From: Candidatus Poseidoniaceae archaeon
GTDB taxonomy: Archaea > Thermoplasmatota > Poseidoniia > Poseidoniales > Poseidoniaceae
Direction: 5' to 3'
DNA length: 64,000 bases
Assembly (NCBI GenBank): GCA_938084675.1
Contig: CALKGM010000009.1
Coordinates: 42,347-106,346 of the forward strand
The notes beneath the pieces are model-generated. The model was given only the letters and a program-made list of their open reading frames with translations. It made no database searches and was not told the origin of the DNA. Positions 9,630 through 19,365 of the stretch are shown in pieces; position 1 is the stretch's first letter; each line of letters begins with the position of its first letter. A program made the translations under genes and the position numbers.

Positions 9630-10363
9630 CCAGCCCTCCAAAGTGCTTCTTCCATCGTTAACCCACCGCAGGCAACACTGTGGGCTTCTTGCAGCGAAAT
9701 GGTAAGGGTTCCTTTGGAACGCTTTCGACTTAATCTTTGGATATTACGAAGTTCTCCTTCGGTTGGCTCTACCGTTCGCCTTGCTAACACGGGGTCGCCT
9801 TTGAGCAGGGCGATTTTGAGGGCGGACGAAGCGTGTTCATGCCTACCAGTCCCTCGACTGGTTCGGTGTTCATTCACCTGTGATACTTGGTATCCTTCAC
9901 TCAAAAAGCGATTGATGAGGCGATCTCGGTGAAGGGGCGAACCATGACCAATCCGAACATCTACGACCATTGGGCCGTACACGCGAACCAAGCCAATCAC
10001 GTGAGAAACAGCGTCCTCAACCGATTCATCTTGGGATTTGCCAAGCAACATTCCTTCAACCAACCACGCACACCCCGGGCGAGGCCCCGGGTCAATTCCA
10101 ACTGTTAAACGATGAACGACATCCAATTCTCGGAATGAACGATAGAGCTGGAGAACCGCTTCCTTCACCGTATCCGCTGTCGCACCGATTCCATTTCCCC
10201 CTAAGCGCTCAACTTCATCAGGCGTCCCAAACCACCAACCCTTCGGGTCAGGGAGGTCTTGTTCCAAGTCGACCAACTGAGCATTGAGGTGTTTCAACTG
10301 GAGTTCTCGTAGGAGGCGATATGCCATGCGAAAATCATTGGTTCGCACGTAGACCGTCTGCAC
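9596..10363 (-). CDS. RNase H-fold (RuvC-like) protein, possible nuclease
   Basis: This 255-residue protein has a central RNase H-like signature. VGIDPGPRPGCAWLV (about 94-108) gives the first acidic residue, MVVDVRIGHGSP (about 137) gives a second acidic position on a strand, and QEAHSVACGGLTMEEAL (about 223) resembles the last helix, where RuvC-type enzymes carry their final acidic or His residue. The region before it (TVYVRTNDFRMAYRLL) looks like a small alpha/beta domain. The track start is GTG at 10363; an ATG exists at 10327, but the reading frame looks protein-like before it. It runs divergently from the Hjc-like gene and overlaps the signal peptidase 3' end. A role in recombination or repair is inference; a non-nuclease YqgF-type role is possible. 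Confidence 0.65.
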   Translation of the reverse strand: MQTVYVRTNDFRMAYRLLRELQLKHLNAQLVDLEQDLPDPKGWWFGTPDEVERLGGNGIGATADTVKEAVLQLYRSFRELDVVHRLTVGIDPGPRPGCAWLVEGMLLGKSQDESVEDAVSHVIGLVRVYGPMVVDVRIGHGSPLHRDRLINRFLSEGYQVSQVNEHRTSRGTGRHEHASSALKIALLKGDPVLARRTVEPTEGELRNIQRLSRKRSKGTLTISLQEAHSVACGGLTMEEALWRAGYSDSLSESSR

Positions 10364-10491
10364 AGAGTTACCTTGTTCCCCGTCCCGTTCTAAGGTATCG
10401 GTGACGGCTCATGGGCATAAATCGCTAAAACTGTCACTGCGGCGGGCTTCCTTCCGAAGTCATCAAGAACGATGGACAACGATGCTGCAGT

Positions 10492-11175
10492 ATGACGAGC
10501 GCCTATGAGCGGGAACTCCGTGAGGTCCTAGCAGGCACTGAAAAGGGAGTAAAGGCCGTGACGAGGTCATGCTCTCCAGATGAGAAGCAACGGATGTTTC
10601 TGATTCAACGTCGGCCGTTTTTAGTGGTCCGAGCAGCAGGTTCGGGGATGGAAGGAAGCGGAGACCTTCTTGCGCTTCGGGGCGATTGTTGCTTTCCTAT
10701 TGAAGTCAAAACCACGAAAGCGGATAAACTGTATTTTTCAGGACGAACTAAAGATCAGCTGAACGCCATGATCCGAGAAGGTGAGCGCTCCAACCTCATG
10801 CCACTCTACGCCCACAGAAGAAAAGGTGTTCGTGGAGATTCATGGAGGATTTTTCGCGTTGAAACCCAGGGACTTTCCGGAACATTGAGACGACTTATGT
10901 CCCATATTCCCGCGCTCCCTCTCAATCGGAATGGCACTCCGTTCATCGATTGGGAACAGGGGATGCCGCTCAACAAATTCATTTCACTGCTCTGCTCTCA
11001 TGAAGACGAAAGTACCACCGCCTTGAATAAGTTGAAACAACGTGCTGAGAAGCAAGGTGTTGAAACAAGTGTTGCACGCTCTTCACCAAGTAAAACAAGT
11101 CAAGACATCTTAGCAGAATTGGAACGACGTCGCTCATCAGTCGTGACTCAAATCCTCAGAAATAAGGAACGATGA
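10492..11175 (+). CDS. hjc: Hjc-like archaeal Holliday junction resolvase
   Basis: Hjc cleaves four-way DNA junctions during recombination. The N-terminal half carries the archaeal Hjc nuclease pattern: an ERELRE segment (about 6-11), VVRAAGSG...GDLLAL with Asp58, and FPIEVKTTK with Glu71 and Lys73, followed by a helix containing QLNAMI. At 227 residues it is longer than stand-alone Hjc (about 120-135). It has an insertion before the VVRAAGSG strand and a C-terminal basic, helical tail of about 90 residues that ends in NKER. It is divergent from the RuvC-like gene at 10363, and its last 20 bases overlap the convergent M50 protease gene. Family membership is well supported; the role of the tail is unknown. 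Confidence 0.8.
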   Translation: MTSAYERELREVLAGTEKGVKAVTRSCSPDEKQRMFLIQRRPFLVVRAAGSGMEGSGDLLALRGDCCFPIEVKTTKADKLYFSGRTKDQLNAMIREGERSNLMPLYAHRRKGVRGDSWRIFRVETQGLSGTLRRLMSHIPALPLNRNGTPFIDWEQGMPLNKFISLLCSHEDESTTALNKLKQRAEKQGVETSVARSSPSKTSQDILAELERRRSSVVTQILRNKER

Positions 11176-12631
11176 GCGTGAATAAAAGCATCCCCAAAAG
11201 CGCGAGTGAAGAATAACTTGATGCGCGTTGAGACAAGTGGTCGACCCACATTGGATGCAAATCCCATAACTTGAGTTTACGTCCAAGCCGTTTCAGGCCA
11301 CTCAGCCATGAATGCACGATATCTTTCAGCATATGGCCTCCGTCAAAGGGAACCATTGGGATAAGATTGGTAAATCCGAGGAGAATATTGACCCACATGA
11401 GCCAAAACAAGAAACTCGTGATGAACAATAATCCGTTGGTTCCGAGGATTGAGGCCATCACTCCATCTCCCGCTACTAACAACGATTCTTCAAAAGGATG
11501 AATCGCAACGCCATTGAGTTCAAAGGGCAGAATCATGATTCCAATCAAATGAAACGGAACCGAGGTGGCTCGCTGGCTCAATGTCGCGTCGCAACCGCAC
11601 ATGAGGTCAAAGCGTGGACCAATGGGTCCGGCAAGGCGGTCAATTCCTGAGGTCCCTTCAGAGATTCCCACAACCCCGAGGAACGCGGTCCCCGGTTCAA
11701 CACCCTGCGCTGCAAGTGTTTCGTTATTCGAACCCAAGCTCAAGCGGTAGGCATGATAGTCTGTTAGTGTCACAGTTAGCGTCTCTCGTTCGCCGTCGGA
11801 ATGACGCACGACAAGGTCAACAACATCATTCGCTCCATACAGCGCCAATGTTTCTCTAAAAGATTCTGTACTCGTAACCGGTTCTCCGTTAATGGAAACA
11901 ACAGTGTCCCAAGGCTGCATCCCTGCGTCATATGCACCCTGATCTACCACGATATCTCGGACGTGTACGCCCTCTTCGGCAGCCACAAAACTTCCAGCAA
12001 TCCCACCGAGTAAAAGGAGCATGATGAAGGACGCAAACAGATTTGTTGCTGGGCCAGCGGCAAACATCCGCAAACGCTCTCTCCTAGGTGCTCTGAAAAG
12101 TTCCTCTGACTGCGGCTCAGCAAAGGCGCCAAGAGGGAGCGGTCCCAATTGAAGAAGGCCAAAAGAGCGGATTCGCATACCATGGCCTCGGGCGAGTAAA
12201 CCGTGTCCTAATTCATGTATGACCAACGATACAACGAAGGCCATAACTCCCCATCCAAGTGGAATCACCGGATTGATTCCAGGAATCGCCACGAGTTCGC
12301 TGGCAGTAGGTGGAGGGGCTGTTGAAGGGTACAAGATCGTAGAAATGAAGGCAAGCGGGACCAAGAGACCCACCACTAGCATTGCAATCGAGCATACCCA
12401 AAGAGATAGTTCGCCGTATGCTCTCCAAAATCTTCTGGGTCTTGCGAGGCGTTCAAGCAGTCTCTGACCACGTTGAGTTCGGACCATCAAAACGATACCT
12501 AGGGCCCGCGTTGCATTCCATCTGTCCAGTGTCCCGTTGCGCTCCCAAGTTTTAATGAGAATATACCAGGCAAATAGCAGTATGAGAAGCAGACTCCAGT
12601 CCGCTTGAATTGAACCCCAACTGCCCACCAT
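11156..12631 (-). CDS. Site-2-protease-type M50 zinc metalloprotease with PDZ domain
   Basis: This is an intramembrane protease that cuts within or near membrane helices. The track ORF starts at 12892, but residues before MVGSWGS have no membrane character and would overlap the divergent 12742 gene, so I use ATG at 12631 (491 residues). HELGH (about 139-143) is the zinc motif. A PDZ-like domain follows (AGMQPWDTVVSINGEPV). NLIPMVPFDGGHML near residue 430 is the second conserved M50 motif carrying the third zinc ligand. Six or more hydrophobic helices are visible. The 3' end overlaps the Hjc-like gene by 20 bases. The substrate is unknown; signalling by regulated proteolysis is the usual role. 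Confidence 0.87.
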   Translation of the reverse strand: MVGSWGSIQADWSLLLILLFAWYILIKTWERNGTLDRWNATRALGIVLMVRTQRGQRLLERLARPRRFWRAYGELSLWVCSIAMLVVGLLVPLAFISTILYPSTAPPPTASELVAIPGINPVIPLGWGVMAFVVSLVIHELGHGLLARGHGMRIRSFGLLQLGPLPLGAFAEPQSEELFRAPRRERLRMFAAGPATNLFASFIMLLLLGGIAGSFVAAEEGVHVRDIVVDQGAYDAGMQPWDTVVSINGEPVTSTESFRETLALYGANDVVDLVVRHSDGERETLTVTLTDYHAYRLSLGSNNETLAAQGVEPGTAFLGVVGISEGTSGIDRLAGPIGPRFDLMCGCDATLSQRATSVPFHLIGIMILPFELNGVAIHPFEESLLVAGDGVMASILGTNGLLFITSFLFWLMWVNILLGFTNLIPMVPFDGGHMLKDIVHSWLSGLKRLGRKLKLWDLHPMWVDHLSQRASSYSSLALLGMLLFTLIVPYF

Positions 12632-12741
12632 GAACAGCCGACGGCCTGTTCTGCCTTGAACGTTGATATGGGTCTTGGAACAAAAATTGAACAAACCTTC
12701 ATGATGGGTAGGCGGGTCCTGGAACCGTGCTAAACTACAAC

Positions 12742-13245
12742 ATGGCCATCGAGGTATGGTGTGAGAAAGCTTGGGGAGAAACTCCCAAGAAAATTTCTGA
12801 GTGGGCCGCAAACGATGAAACCATACAAGTTTTTTTGCGATTGTCCGCGAGTGTTTTGATTGCTGATTTTGAATTGAAGAAGGATGGAACACTTACCATT
12901 CGCCAACATTTGCACATCCCACTTGAGACATGGAACCCAGGTTCTATCCAAGGCATTCGTACTCCCGAAGGGAAAACACGATTTTCTCACCGAAGACAAA
13001 CCATCTACCTTTCAAGTGAATTACGAGCCCCCGAGTGGGGTGCTGCTTTGCTTGAGGATTGGTTGTTAGGGATGCGAAGCGATGTGAACAGACCAAAGGA
13101 CCGAACCCAGCGAATTGCCGAAATCAATCGGATGAAAACATCCGTCCAAAGGAATTTGGAAACAGCGGCTGTAAAACATGTTAGTAAAGAGATCACTGAA
13201 CTGGATTCGCGCATTGATCGTATCGGTAGCAATCTCGCAGAATGA
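12742..13245 (+). CDS. Conserved-looking hypothetical protein
   Basis: This 167-residue soluble protein has no family I recognise. I chose ATG 12742 (MAIEVWCEKAWGE) over the upstream ATG 12727 because the protein-like sequence begins there. The first two thirds look alpha/beta (TIQVFLRLSASVLIADFEL). The last 45 residues are charged and likely helical (RIAEINRMKTSVQRNLE), ending in a short coiled-coil-like region. It is divergent from the M50 protease and convergent with the macro-domain gene, ending 2 bases from it. No operon partner suggests a function. Confidence 0.7.
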   Translation: MAIEVWCEKAWGETPKKISEWAANDETIQVFLRLSASVLIADFELKKDGTLTIRQHLHIPLETWNPGSIQGIRTPEGKTRFSHRRQTIYLSSELRAPEWGAALLEDWLLGMRSDVNRPKDRTQRIAEINRMKTSVQRNLETAAVKHVSKEITELDSRIDRIGSNLAE

Positions 13246-13247
13246 AC

Positions 13248-13874
13248 TCAATCCATGGTCGTGTCAATGCCTGGGAACAAATCTGCTCCTTCACGGTAAA
13301 CAGTTCTCATGTTGTTAATGAAATTCTTTTCCTTGACAACAATGGTGTATTCCTTGATGCCGTAATCCTTCTCACCGTCGAGCATCTCAAGTAAGATTTC
13401 GAGAGTAAGTCGTGCTCCTTCTCGATGTGGATAGGCAAAGATGCCCATGGAGACCGGAGGGGAAACAATCGATTTGATATTGCCCATTTCTTGAATGGTT
13501 TCAAAGAGATTTGCGTAGGTTTCAGGGAGAAGTTCTCGACGGGCCTCATCTTGATTTGGCCTGCGGCAATCAGGGCCAACAACGTGAATGATATGTTTGA
13601 AGTTCTCACCTAGGGAAAAAGGCTCAGTGACGACGTTCTTTGTCACTGCACAGGGTGGGGCGTTAATTTTACGCATATCAAGGCAGATATTACGGGTCAC
13701 CTGCGTCAATTCCTTTCCAGCCTTCTTATGAATCATGCTGTCGATGCCTTCGCGCCCTGAAAGGCGGTTGTTAGCCGGTGTGACAAGAGCATCTGCGGAG
13801 TGGTTCCAAACATCCCCACCCATAACGCGGAGGACTCCCCATCTGCATTTTCGCGCCATGTAGAGTTCTGCCAT
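13248..13874 (-). CDS. Macro-domain (ADP-ribose binding) protein
   Basis: Macro domains bind or hydrolyse ADP-ribose derivatives. The fold is recognisable by VMGGDVWNHSADALVTPAN near the N-terminus (strand, GD, then the DALVTPANN ligand loop), followed by GREGIDSMIHKKAG. HIIHVVGPDCR gives the central strand, and VSPPVSMGIFAYPHREGA gives the second phosphate-binding loop (usual form GxxAFPxG). Its 208 residues are slightly longer than a minimal macro domain (about 170). A second in-frame ATG at the sixth codon is an alternative start. It is convergent with the 12742 gene. The substrate is unknown. Confidence 0.85.
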   Translation of the reverse strand: MAELYMARKCRWGVLRVMGGDVWNHSADALVTPANNRLSGREGIDSMIHKKAGKELTQVTRNICLDMRKINAPPCAVTKNVVTEPFSLGENFKHIIHVVGPDCRRPNQDEARRELLPETYANLFETIQEMGNIKSIVSPPVSMGIFAYPHREGARLTLEILLEMLDGEKDYGIKEYTIVVKEKNFINNMRTVYREGADLFPGIDTTMD

Positions 13875-13975
13875 CAGTCAACCAAGAGGGGCGACCCTAC
13901 ATATTAGGTTCGCATTATTTTCATGAAAACGCCTAAAATCAAGGCAGGAGTTGGGTAGTGCATCGCTTGGTTAAA

Positions 13976-13991
13976 CCGTTCGTGTGAACGG
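13976..13991. other. Hairpin upstream of the 14032 surface-protein gene
   Basis: CCGTTC-GTGT-GAACGG forms a perfect 6-bp stem about 40 bases before the ATG at 14032. It lies between the divergent macro-domain and surface-protein genes and could be a 5' UTR structure or an operator. Confidence 0.35.
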
Positions 13992-14031
13992 AAACCGATA
14001 CCGCTAAAGTGGGCTCCGCAGTCCACACTCC

Positions 14032-17000
14032 ATGACCACGAAGGCCTGTAGCCTAGCCTTCGTCACCCTCCTACTCCTCTCATCACTTTCAATCGTCATT
14101 CAACCGCATGACAATCCTACTGACGAATCAAAGGAATCCGAGTTATCTGATTTGTTTGACGGATTTTTTGTTGGCGAGCATGAAGATGCGTGGAACATGA
14201 CTCCTTGGCCTACCGTTGCTGTCCCAGAGGGGTTTAGTTACATGAGCGTCATTGATTACAGCGATGTCGGAGTTCTCATCAACAACCTTTCAGAGGAAAG
14301 TAGAACCATTGGTTGGGCATTTGTTGCCGCACGAAATATCTCTCTTGACCGGGTATTTATCTTCAATCAGAGCGGCACTCCAGTGGGAGAAACCATCAAT
14401 CGGGAGAAGTTTACAACGTATTTTGCCGAACCCTTCTTGGAAATGCTCCGTAACAGTTCCTCGGCTTCATCCCTCAATTATTTGGTGACTACCAAAGGAA
14501 TTCCACTGAGAATCTCAGGTGGGGCCGACAAGGCAAGTTTTGACCAAGAACTTGCTCTTTTGGGTGGAACCTATAACAGTTCAATCGGAGCAAATAACTG
14601 GTTCAATCACGGCTATGGGCCGCTTGCTGGCAAGGAAATGAATTCCTTCACGAGAGATGAATACGGCTTCTTCCTTGTTACACGATTGACAGGCTACACG
14701 GTGGACACCGCATTGGAACTGATTGAACGGGCGAATAACAGCCTAGGGGAACGAGGGACATTCGTATTGGACTTGGCAACAAATCGAAATGGTTCAGGAT
14801 ACAAGTACTGGAATGACGACCTTTATGCCGCAAATTTGACCTTGAACGGCAGCATGGACATACCCGTGATTTTTGATGAGGAAAGTGAGTTTATCACCAA
14901 CATTTCCAACGTCATGGGATATGCCTCTTGGGGAAGTAACGATGGAAATTGGGATACGAATCGAATTCCAAACTCGGGGTTTGACACAACTGATTCCGCA
15001 TGGGGCATGGGCACCCGATATTGGGAACACACACTGCCTGCAGTCAATGCAGATGAGTCATTCTCTTGGAACTATCAAAGCCAAACCAAACAAGGCGGCT
15101 CCGGTGCATTAGAAGGAATTCTAGACACGAATTGTTCGGGCCAAGATGGAACAAATACCGCCGGGCTGCTCGCAGAATACTTCGATAACAGTGGAATCTC
15201 TGTCGGCAATACCATGCCCGATTTAACCACCCGCCAACCCAATGCTATTCGCGTTGAACCAAATCTTGATTGGACGTCAAGAGGATCCGCGTATCCTGGA
15301 TTAGATTCTCGCTTCAATACGCACTGGAGTGGACGGTTTAGTGGAATCGTCACCGTTCCAGAGACAGGAAATTGGACCTTCTACCTCGAAAGCGATGATG
15401 GAAGTGAACTTTGGCTCAATCATTCGAGTTTAGTTCAAAACCATGGGATGCACGGCATGAGAACCGTTTCAAATTACATCAATCTAACAGCCGGAGAACA
15501 TGACCTTCGCGTTGAATTCTATCAAGGCGGGGGGCCGCATGGACTTCGTTTATTCTGGGAGGGGCCCAATCAATCAAAAGTGATTATACCGAACTCTGCG
15601 TTGAGTGTTTCATCCCTAACAGTACCTCAATCCGAACACCTTGAACATCGTTGGGATTTTGAAGAGGGAACTGGCAGTCAAACCAACGATAGTTCAGGAA
15701 ACGCACATCTTTCCTTTTACGGCATGAATTCTACAAACTGGGAAGCATGCCCTGGGGGCTCCTGTTTGATGTTTGACGGCCAGGATGATTACATCGAAGT
15801 CGATGTTGATGATTGGTCTGGTAACTTCACTGTGAGTCAGTTCGTAATGACGAATACCACCAATCAACCCTCATATGCATCCACCTTCGCATCTGGAGAT
15901 GCAGCAGGCTCGAATGCATCATTCCAACACATGATGCAATCAGCAGGATGGTACCTTCATAACGACCAAACCAATCTCTTTGATGTTGTAACTGTTGAAC
16001 GATGGGCCCACCTCGCAACGGTGTTTGACAATGGAACCGTTCGCCAATACTTCAACGGTCAGTACGTTGGAAGTACGGTTGCGTCTCCAGGCGACTTCAA
16101 TAATTTTGATCTTTATCGCATGGGAGTGAACCGAGCAGGGTCTTCCTTTTTTGAAGGCAAAATTGACAGGGTACTCGTCTATTCTACTGCGCTTTCACAC
16201 AGCGAAGTACATCAAATCTCACGGGAGGTCCTGTCAAACTGCCAGGTCTATTCGGGCGCTAATCAAGAGATAACAACCATCTGGCAGAACGTCACGCTCC
16301 CCGAAAATCACACCTCCCATGCATGGCTCTTGAGCTCATATGGAATGATTGAAGGTCCAATCGGAGGAACCTACACGCTCCAAGTAGAAGCTCGGGACGC
16401 CAGCGGAACTTTGCTCTCGACCAACAGGTCCACCGGTAAAACCTTCGAAACCAACTGGAACAGCGACACATTACGGTTCCGGCCACACCCTCAAGCGGTC
16501 TCGTTCAACATCAGCATTGAAGTGATGATAACCGGCTCTTCACAGGAAGGTTCCTTATTCCTTGATACGTTGAAATTGAGGGCGATTCGCCCACATATGG
16601 ATTGGGTCAACGGGTCAATTGCTGAAACTGCAGTATCAACAGGCGGTCGGTCATTCAATTGGAACACAGCCTACGGTCAATCACTGGTCGCTGACCTGAT
16701 CGAAGACGGTGTGTCGGGAGTCAAGGGCTATGTCTACGAACCCTACCTTACCGCAGTTGGCTATCCTAGTGTCTTGCTACCGGCTTATGCATCCGGATAC
16801 AACCTCGCAGAGAGCCACGCTGCTGCTAGTACGGTTTCGGGGTGGATGGGTGTGGTGGTTGGTGACCCGAAAATGGCAGCCTATGCAGACCTCTTTCATG
16901 ACATCAATATCGTAGACGCACGCGTCATAGGGGACGTGAATGTTGGTGAACCTACCTTCGTCCAGGTTATTGTTGAGAATCTCGGCATGGCTCCTTCAAA

Positions 17001-19332
17001 TGGCTCTTTGATGATTCAGTCTCGAATTGGAAACGTCGTCCTTAACGAATCATCTCTCGCCATGCCTTCAGGTGACCAGTACGGCAGCAGAACAATTCTC
17101 AATCTCACTTTTGAGCCAATACAGTCAGGATTTTTCGAGATTCGCATTCGGTATACCAATACCTCTCATGAGCAAAACTTTGGGAACAACATGATTTCGC
17201 TATCCCTTTTTGCTAATGATGCCCCCAAAATCATCAATGCATATTGCAATGCACCCACTCTCACACGAGGTGGTTATACTGTATGTACCGCGCAGGCTCA
17301 AGATGACAGCAATGTAACCGCTGCAACAATGAGTTGGCAGATTGTTCAAGAAAATGAATCTGTGAATGAAAGTCTCTGGATTCAGCAAACTATGGGCAAA
17401 ATAGACAGTTCCCGCTGGCAGGCAACACTCACTGTACCAACAGACGTAGAACTTGGAGAAATCGCATTACAAATACGGGTCTATGACATCGCAAACATGA
17501 GCGACGAAGCAACCTACCTGAATGTCACACGAATTGTTGACGCTCCACGAACATGGTATGGGCCTCATGTATCGGACATAGACCCACTCTCATGGAACCA
17601 TGCATCAACTCTACCTAACAAACCCAATGAAGGTCTTTTGCGGCACCGTTTGTACACCTTGACCAGTTGTGCTACCGACGTGGATTTTGATGTCATGCAA
17701 GCACCTCCGATATTCTCCAGTTCACGAGGGACCATGACCAACACGACATCTGTTGTACTTCATGACGCAAACGTATACTGTTACAGTTCAAATCTATCAC
17801 TTGAGTTGGGCATGTCTCTTGAGGATATTGAAATTCAAGTCAGGTCATATGACGGGTCATTGTTATTGGAACGCACACTATGGATTGATGATGTAAATCC
17901 CGAAGTCTCACTCTTTGTCGCAGACAGCAACGGTACTGCTCTTGACGCTGTGGTAGGGCATGGGAGGGAGCAACTCATCGTTCAGGTTTCAGATATTGAT
18001 GATCCAATCACCCCATTCATTGGCGATGTCATGGTGTACTGGCCAGGCAATGAAATGTTCCAAATTCCATTGGATATTCCTCAGGGAGTAGATACGGTGA
18101 CCATTCCTCTTCGTCAAATTCCAACGGCATTAGAATCCGGTGAACTCGTCATTGACATAACGGGTAACGGCCTCAACGGAGGAACTGCCGAGGCAACGTT
18201 GAGTATTCCCTTCGAGTTCACCCTACCTGAGGTCGTCTTCTTCGATGTATGTGATGATGAGGGGTCAATTCGCAACATGTCGTTTGGTCAAACGGCAACA
18301 TTGGTCGTTGGAGTACACAGCGACCGTCCTCTTGAGACTCCAAGTGGCAGACTTAGTCAATCGGGCCGCTCAATAGTAGCCCCATTAACGGATGAACCGG
18401 CGTGGGGAGAAGGCATAGCTCCTGATGCCTGTATTATTGATGAGAACTCAATCGATATGGAATGGTATCATTTCCGCATCAAGGTCGACACTTCGTTTTC
18501 CGATGGCCCCGGCAAGATTGTCATGAACATACGAGATGTTGACCGGCTGCCGACATCGCTCACCGTTGAGATGATGTTTCAGCATGCACCAACAATCCTT
18601 GGGGAATTTAATTCTTCAACCGCCATGCCTGGGGAAGACATTCTCGTCACATTACCTGTCGGAGATGAGGACGGCCTTCACACAGTCATTTGCTCATTCA
18701 CTATACACGACCCCTTGGGAACAATGCTTACGCAATCGGCAACAATGGCAGGAGAAGAAATGTATTTTGAAGGTGAATTGAGTTGGATTTACCCTATACC
18801 CGGCTCTCTAGCAAATCAAACGCTTACCCTAGAGGCCGGATGTCTTGACGAGCAAGGGCTCCGCGTCACTCAAACAGCCAATATTACCGTAGGCCCTCAA
18901 GAAGCGTGCTTGAATTGTACGTCGAATGATTTAACCCAAGGTGAATCCAAACAGCAAGATGATGCCCGTTCTTTACAGACAGTTGCGCTGGTTGGTTTGC
19001 TCACCCTAACCATTATTCTTGGAGCAGTAGGATTTGCACTGAGAACCAACAAAAAATCTACCGAAGAGCTTGATTGGAATGTGGAAGAAAACACCGGACA
19101 TAATGTCGAGTCCTTGTTTGACAACGATGACCTCATGGATCAAACCGAGGCTGAATCAAAGCAGGAAAATCCAACAGAATCAAACACTATTCCTGAAGGC
19201 TGGACGCAAGAACAGTATGTGCAGTGGCTCGATGGCCCAACTCCCGACGGATGGACAACAGAGCAATGGGCAGACTATGTAGCAGAGCACACGGCTAAAT
19301 TGGACTCCCATGATATTGGAACGGAAGGATGA
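14032..19332 (+). CDS. Giant surface protein: TIGR03790-like domain interrupted by PA14 and LamG modules
   Basis: The protein has 1766 residues. A signal peptide (CSLAFVTLLLLSSLSIV) is followed by a TIGR03790-like domain: the strand NYLVTTKGIPLRISGG, FDQELALLGG and LVTRLTGYTVDTALELI. Its sequence stops at about residue 305 (GYASWGSNDGNW) and resumes at about 870 with NWNTAYGQ..., GYVYEPYLTAVG, NLAESHAA and WMGVVVGDPKM. Between lie a PA14-like domain (LLAEYFDNSG...WTFYLESDDGSELWLN, about 375-520), a LamG/concanavalin-like domain (HRWDFEEGTGS, about 540-730) and another beta domain. CARDB-like and other Ig-like domains follow. One transmembrane helix (about 1648-1671) leads into an acidic tail with a repeated GWTxEQ motif. 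Carbohydrate or surface binding is inferred from the PA14 and LamG modules. Confidence 0.85.
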   Translation: MTTKACSLAFVTLLLLSSLSIVIQPHDNPTDESKESELSDLFDGFFVGEHEDAWNMTPWPTVAVPEGFSYMSVIDYSDVGVLINNLSEESRTIGWAFVAARNISLDRVFIFNQSGTPVGETINREKFTTYFAEPFLEMLRNSSSASSLNYLVTTKGIPLRISGGADKASFDQELALLGGTYNSSIGANNWFNHGYGPLAGKEMNSFTRDEYGFFLVTRLTGYTVDTALELIERANNSLGERGTFVLDLATNRNGSGYKYWNDDLYAANLTLNGSMDIPVIFDEESEFITNISNVMGYASWGSNDGNWDTNRIPNSGFDTTDSAWGMGTRYWEHTLPAVNADESFSWNYQSQTKQGGSGALEGILDTNCSGQDGTNTAGLLAEYFDNSGISVGNTMPDLTTRQPNAIRVEPNLDWTSRGSAYPGLDSRFNTHWSGRFSGIVTVPETGNWTFYLESDDGSELWLNHSSLVQNHGMHGMRTVSNYINLTAGEHDLRVEFYQGGGPHGLRLFWEGPNQSKVIIPNSALSVSSLTVPQSEHLEHRWDFEEGTGSQTNDSSGNAHLSFYGMNSTNWEACPGGSCLMFDGQDDYIEVDVDDWSGNFTVSQFVMTNTTNQPSYASTFASGDAAGSNASFQHMMQSAGWYLHNDQTNLFDVVTVERWAHLATVFDNGTVRQYFNGQYVGSTVASPGDFNNFDLYRMGVNRAGSSFFEGKIDRVLVYSTALSHSEVHQISREVLSNCQVYSGANQEITTIWQNVTLPENHTSHAWLLSSYGMIEGPIGGTYTLQVEARDASGTLLSTNRSTGKTFETNWNSDTLRFRPHPQAVSFNISIEVMITGSSQEGSLFLDTLKLRAIRPHMDWVNGSIAETAVSTGGRSFNWNTAYGQSLVADLIEDGVSGVKGYVYEPYLTAVGYPSVLLPAYASGYNLAESHAAASTVSGWMGVVVGDPKMAAYADLFHDINIVDARVIGDVNVGEPTFVQVIVENLGMAPSNGSLMIQSRIGNVVLNESSLAMPSGDQYGSRTILNLTFEPIQSGFFEIRIRYTNTSHEQNFGNNMISLSLFANDAPKIINAYCNAPTLTRGGYTVCTAQAQDDSNVTAATMSWQIVQENESVNESLWIQQTMGKIDSSRWQATLTVPTDVELGEIALQIRVYDIANMSDEATYLNVTRIVDAPRTWYGPHVSDIDPLSWNHASTLPNKPNEGLLRHRLYTLTSCATDVDFDVMQAPPIFSSSRGTMTNTTSVVLHDANVYCYSSNLSLELGMSLEDIEIQVRSYDGSLLLERTLWIDDVNPEVSLFVADSNGTALDAVVGHGREQLIVQVSDIDDPITPFIGDVMVYWPGNEMFQIPLDIPQGVDTVTIPLRQIPTALESGELVIDITGNGLNGGTAEATLSIPFEFTLPEVVFFDVCDDEGSIRNMSFGQTATLVVGVHSDRPLETPSGRLSQSGRSIVAPLTDEPAWGEGIAPDACIIDENSIDMEWYHFRIKVDTSFSDGPGKIVMNIRDVDRLPTSLTVEMMFQHAPTILGEFNSSTAMPGEDILVTLPVGDEDGLHTVICSFTIHDPLGTMLTQSATMAGEEMYFEGELSWIYPIPGSLANQTLTLEAGCLDEQGLRVTQTANITVGPQEACLNCTSNDLTQGESKQQDDARSLQTVALVGLLTLTIILGAVGFALRTNKKSTEELDWNVEENTGHNVESLFDNDDLMDQTEAESKQENPTESNTIPEGWTQEQYVQWLDGPTPDGWTTEQWADYVAEHTAKLDSHDIGTEG

Positions 19333-19365
19333 TGAAGACGGAAGACAGCCCTTGACTTGAGCAGC

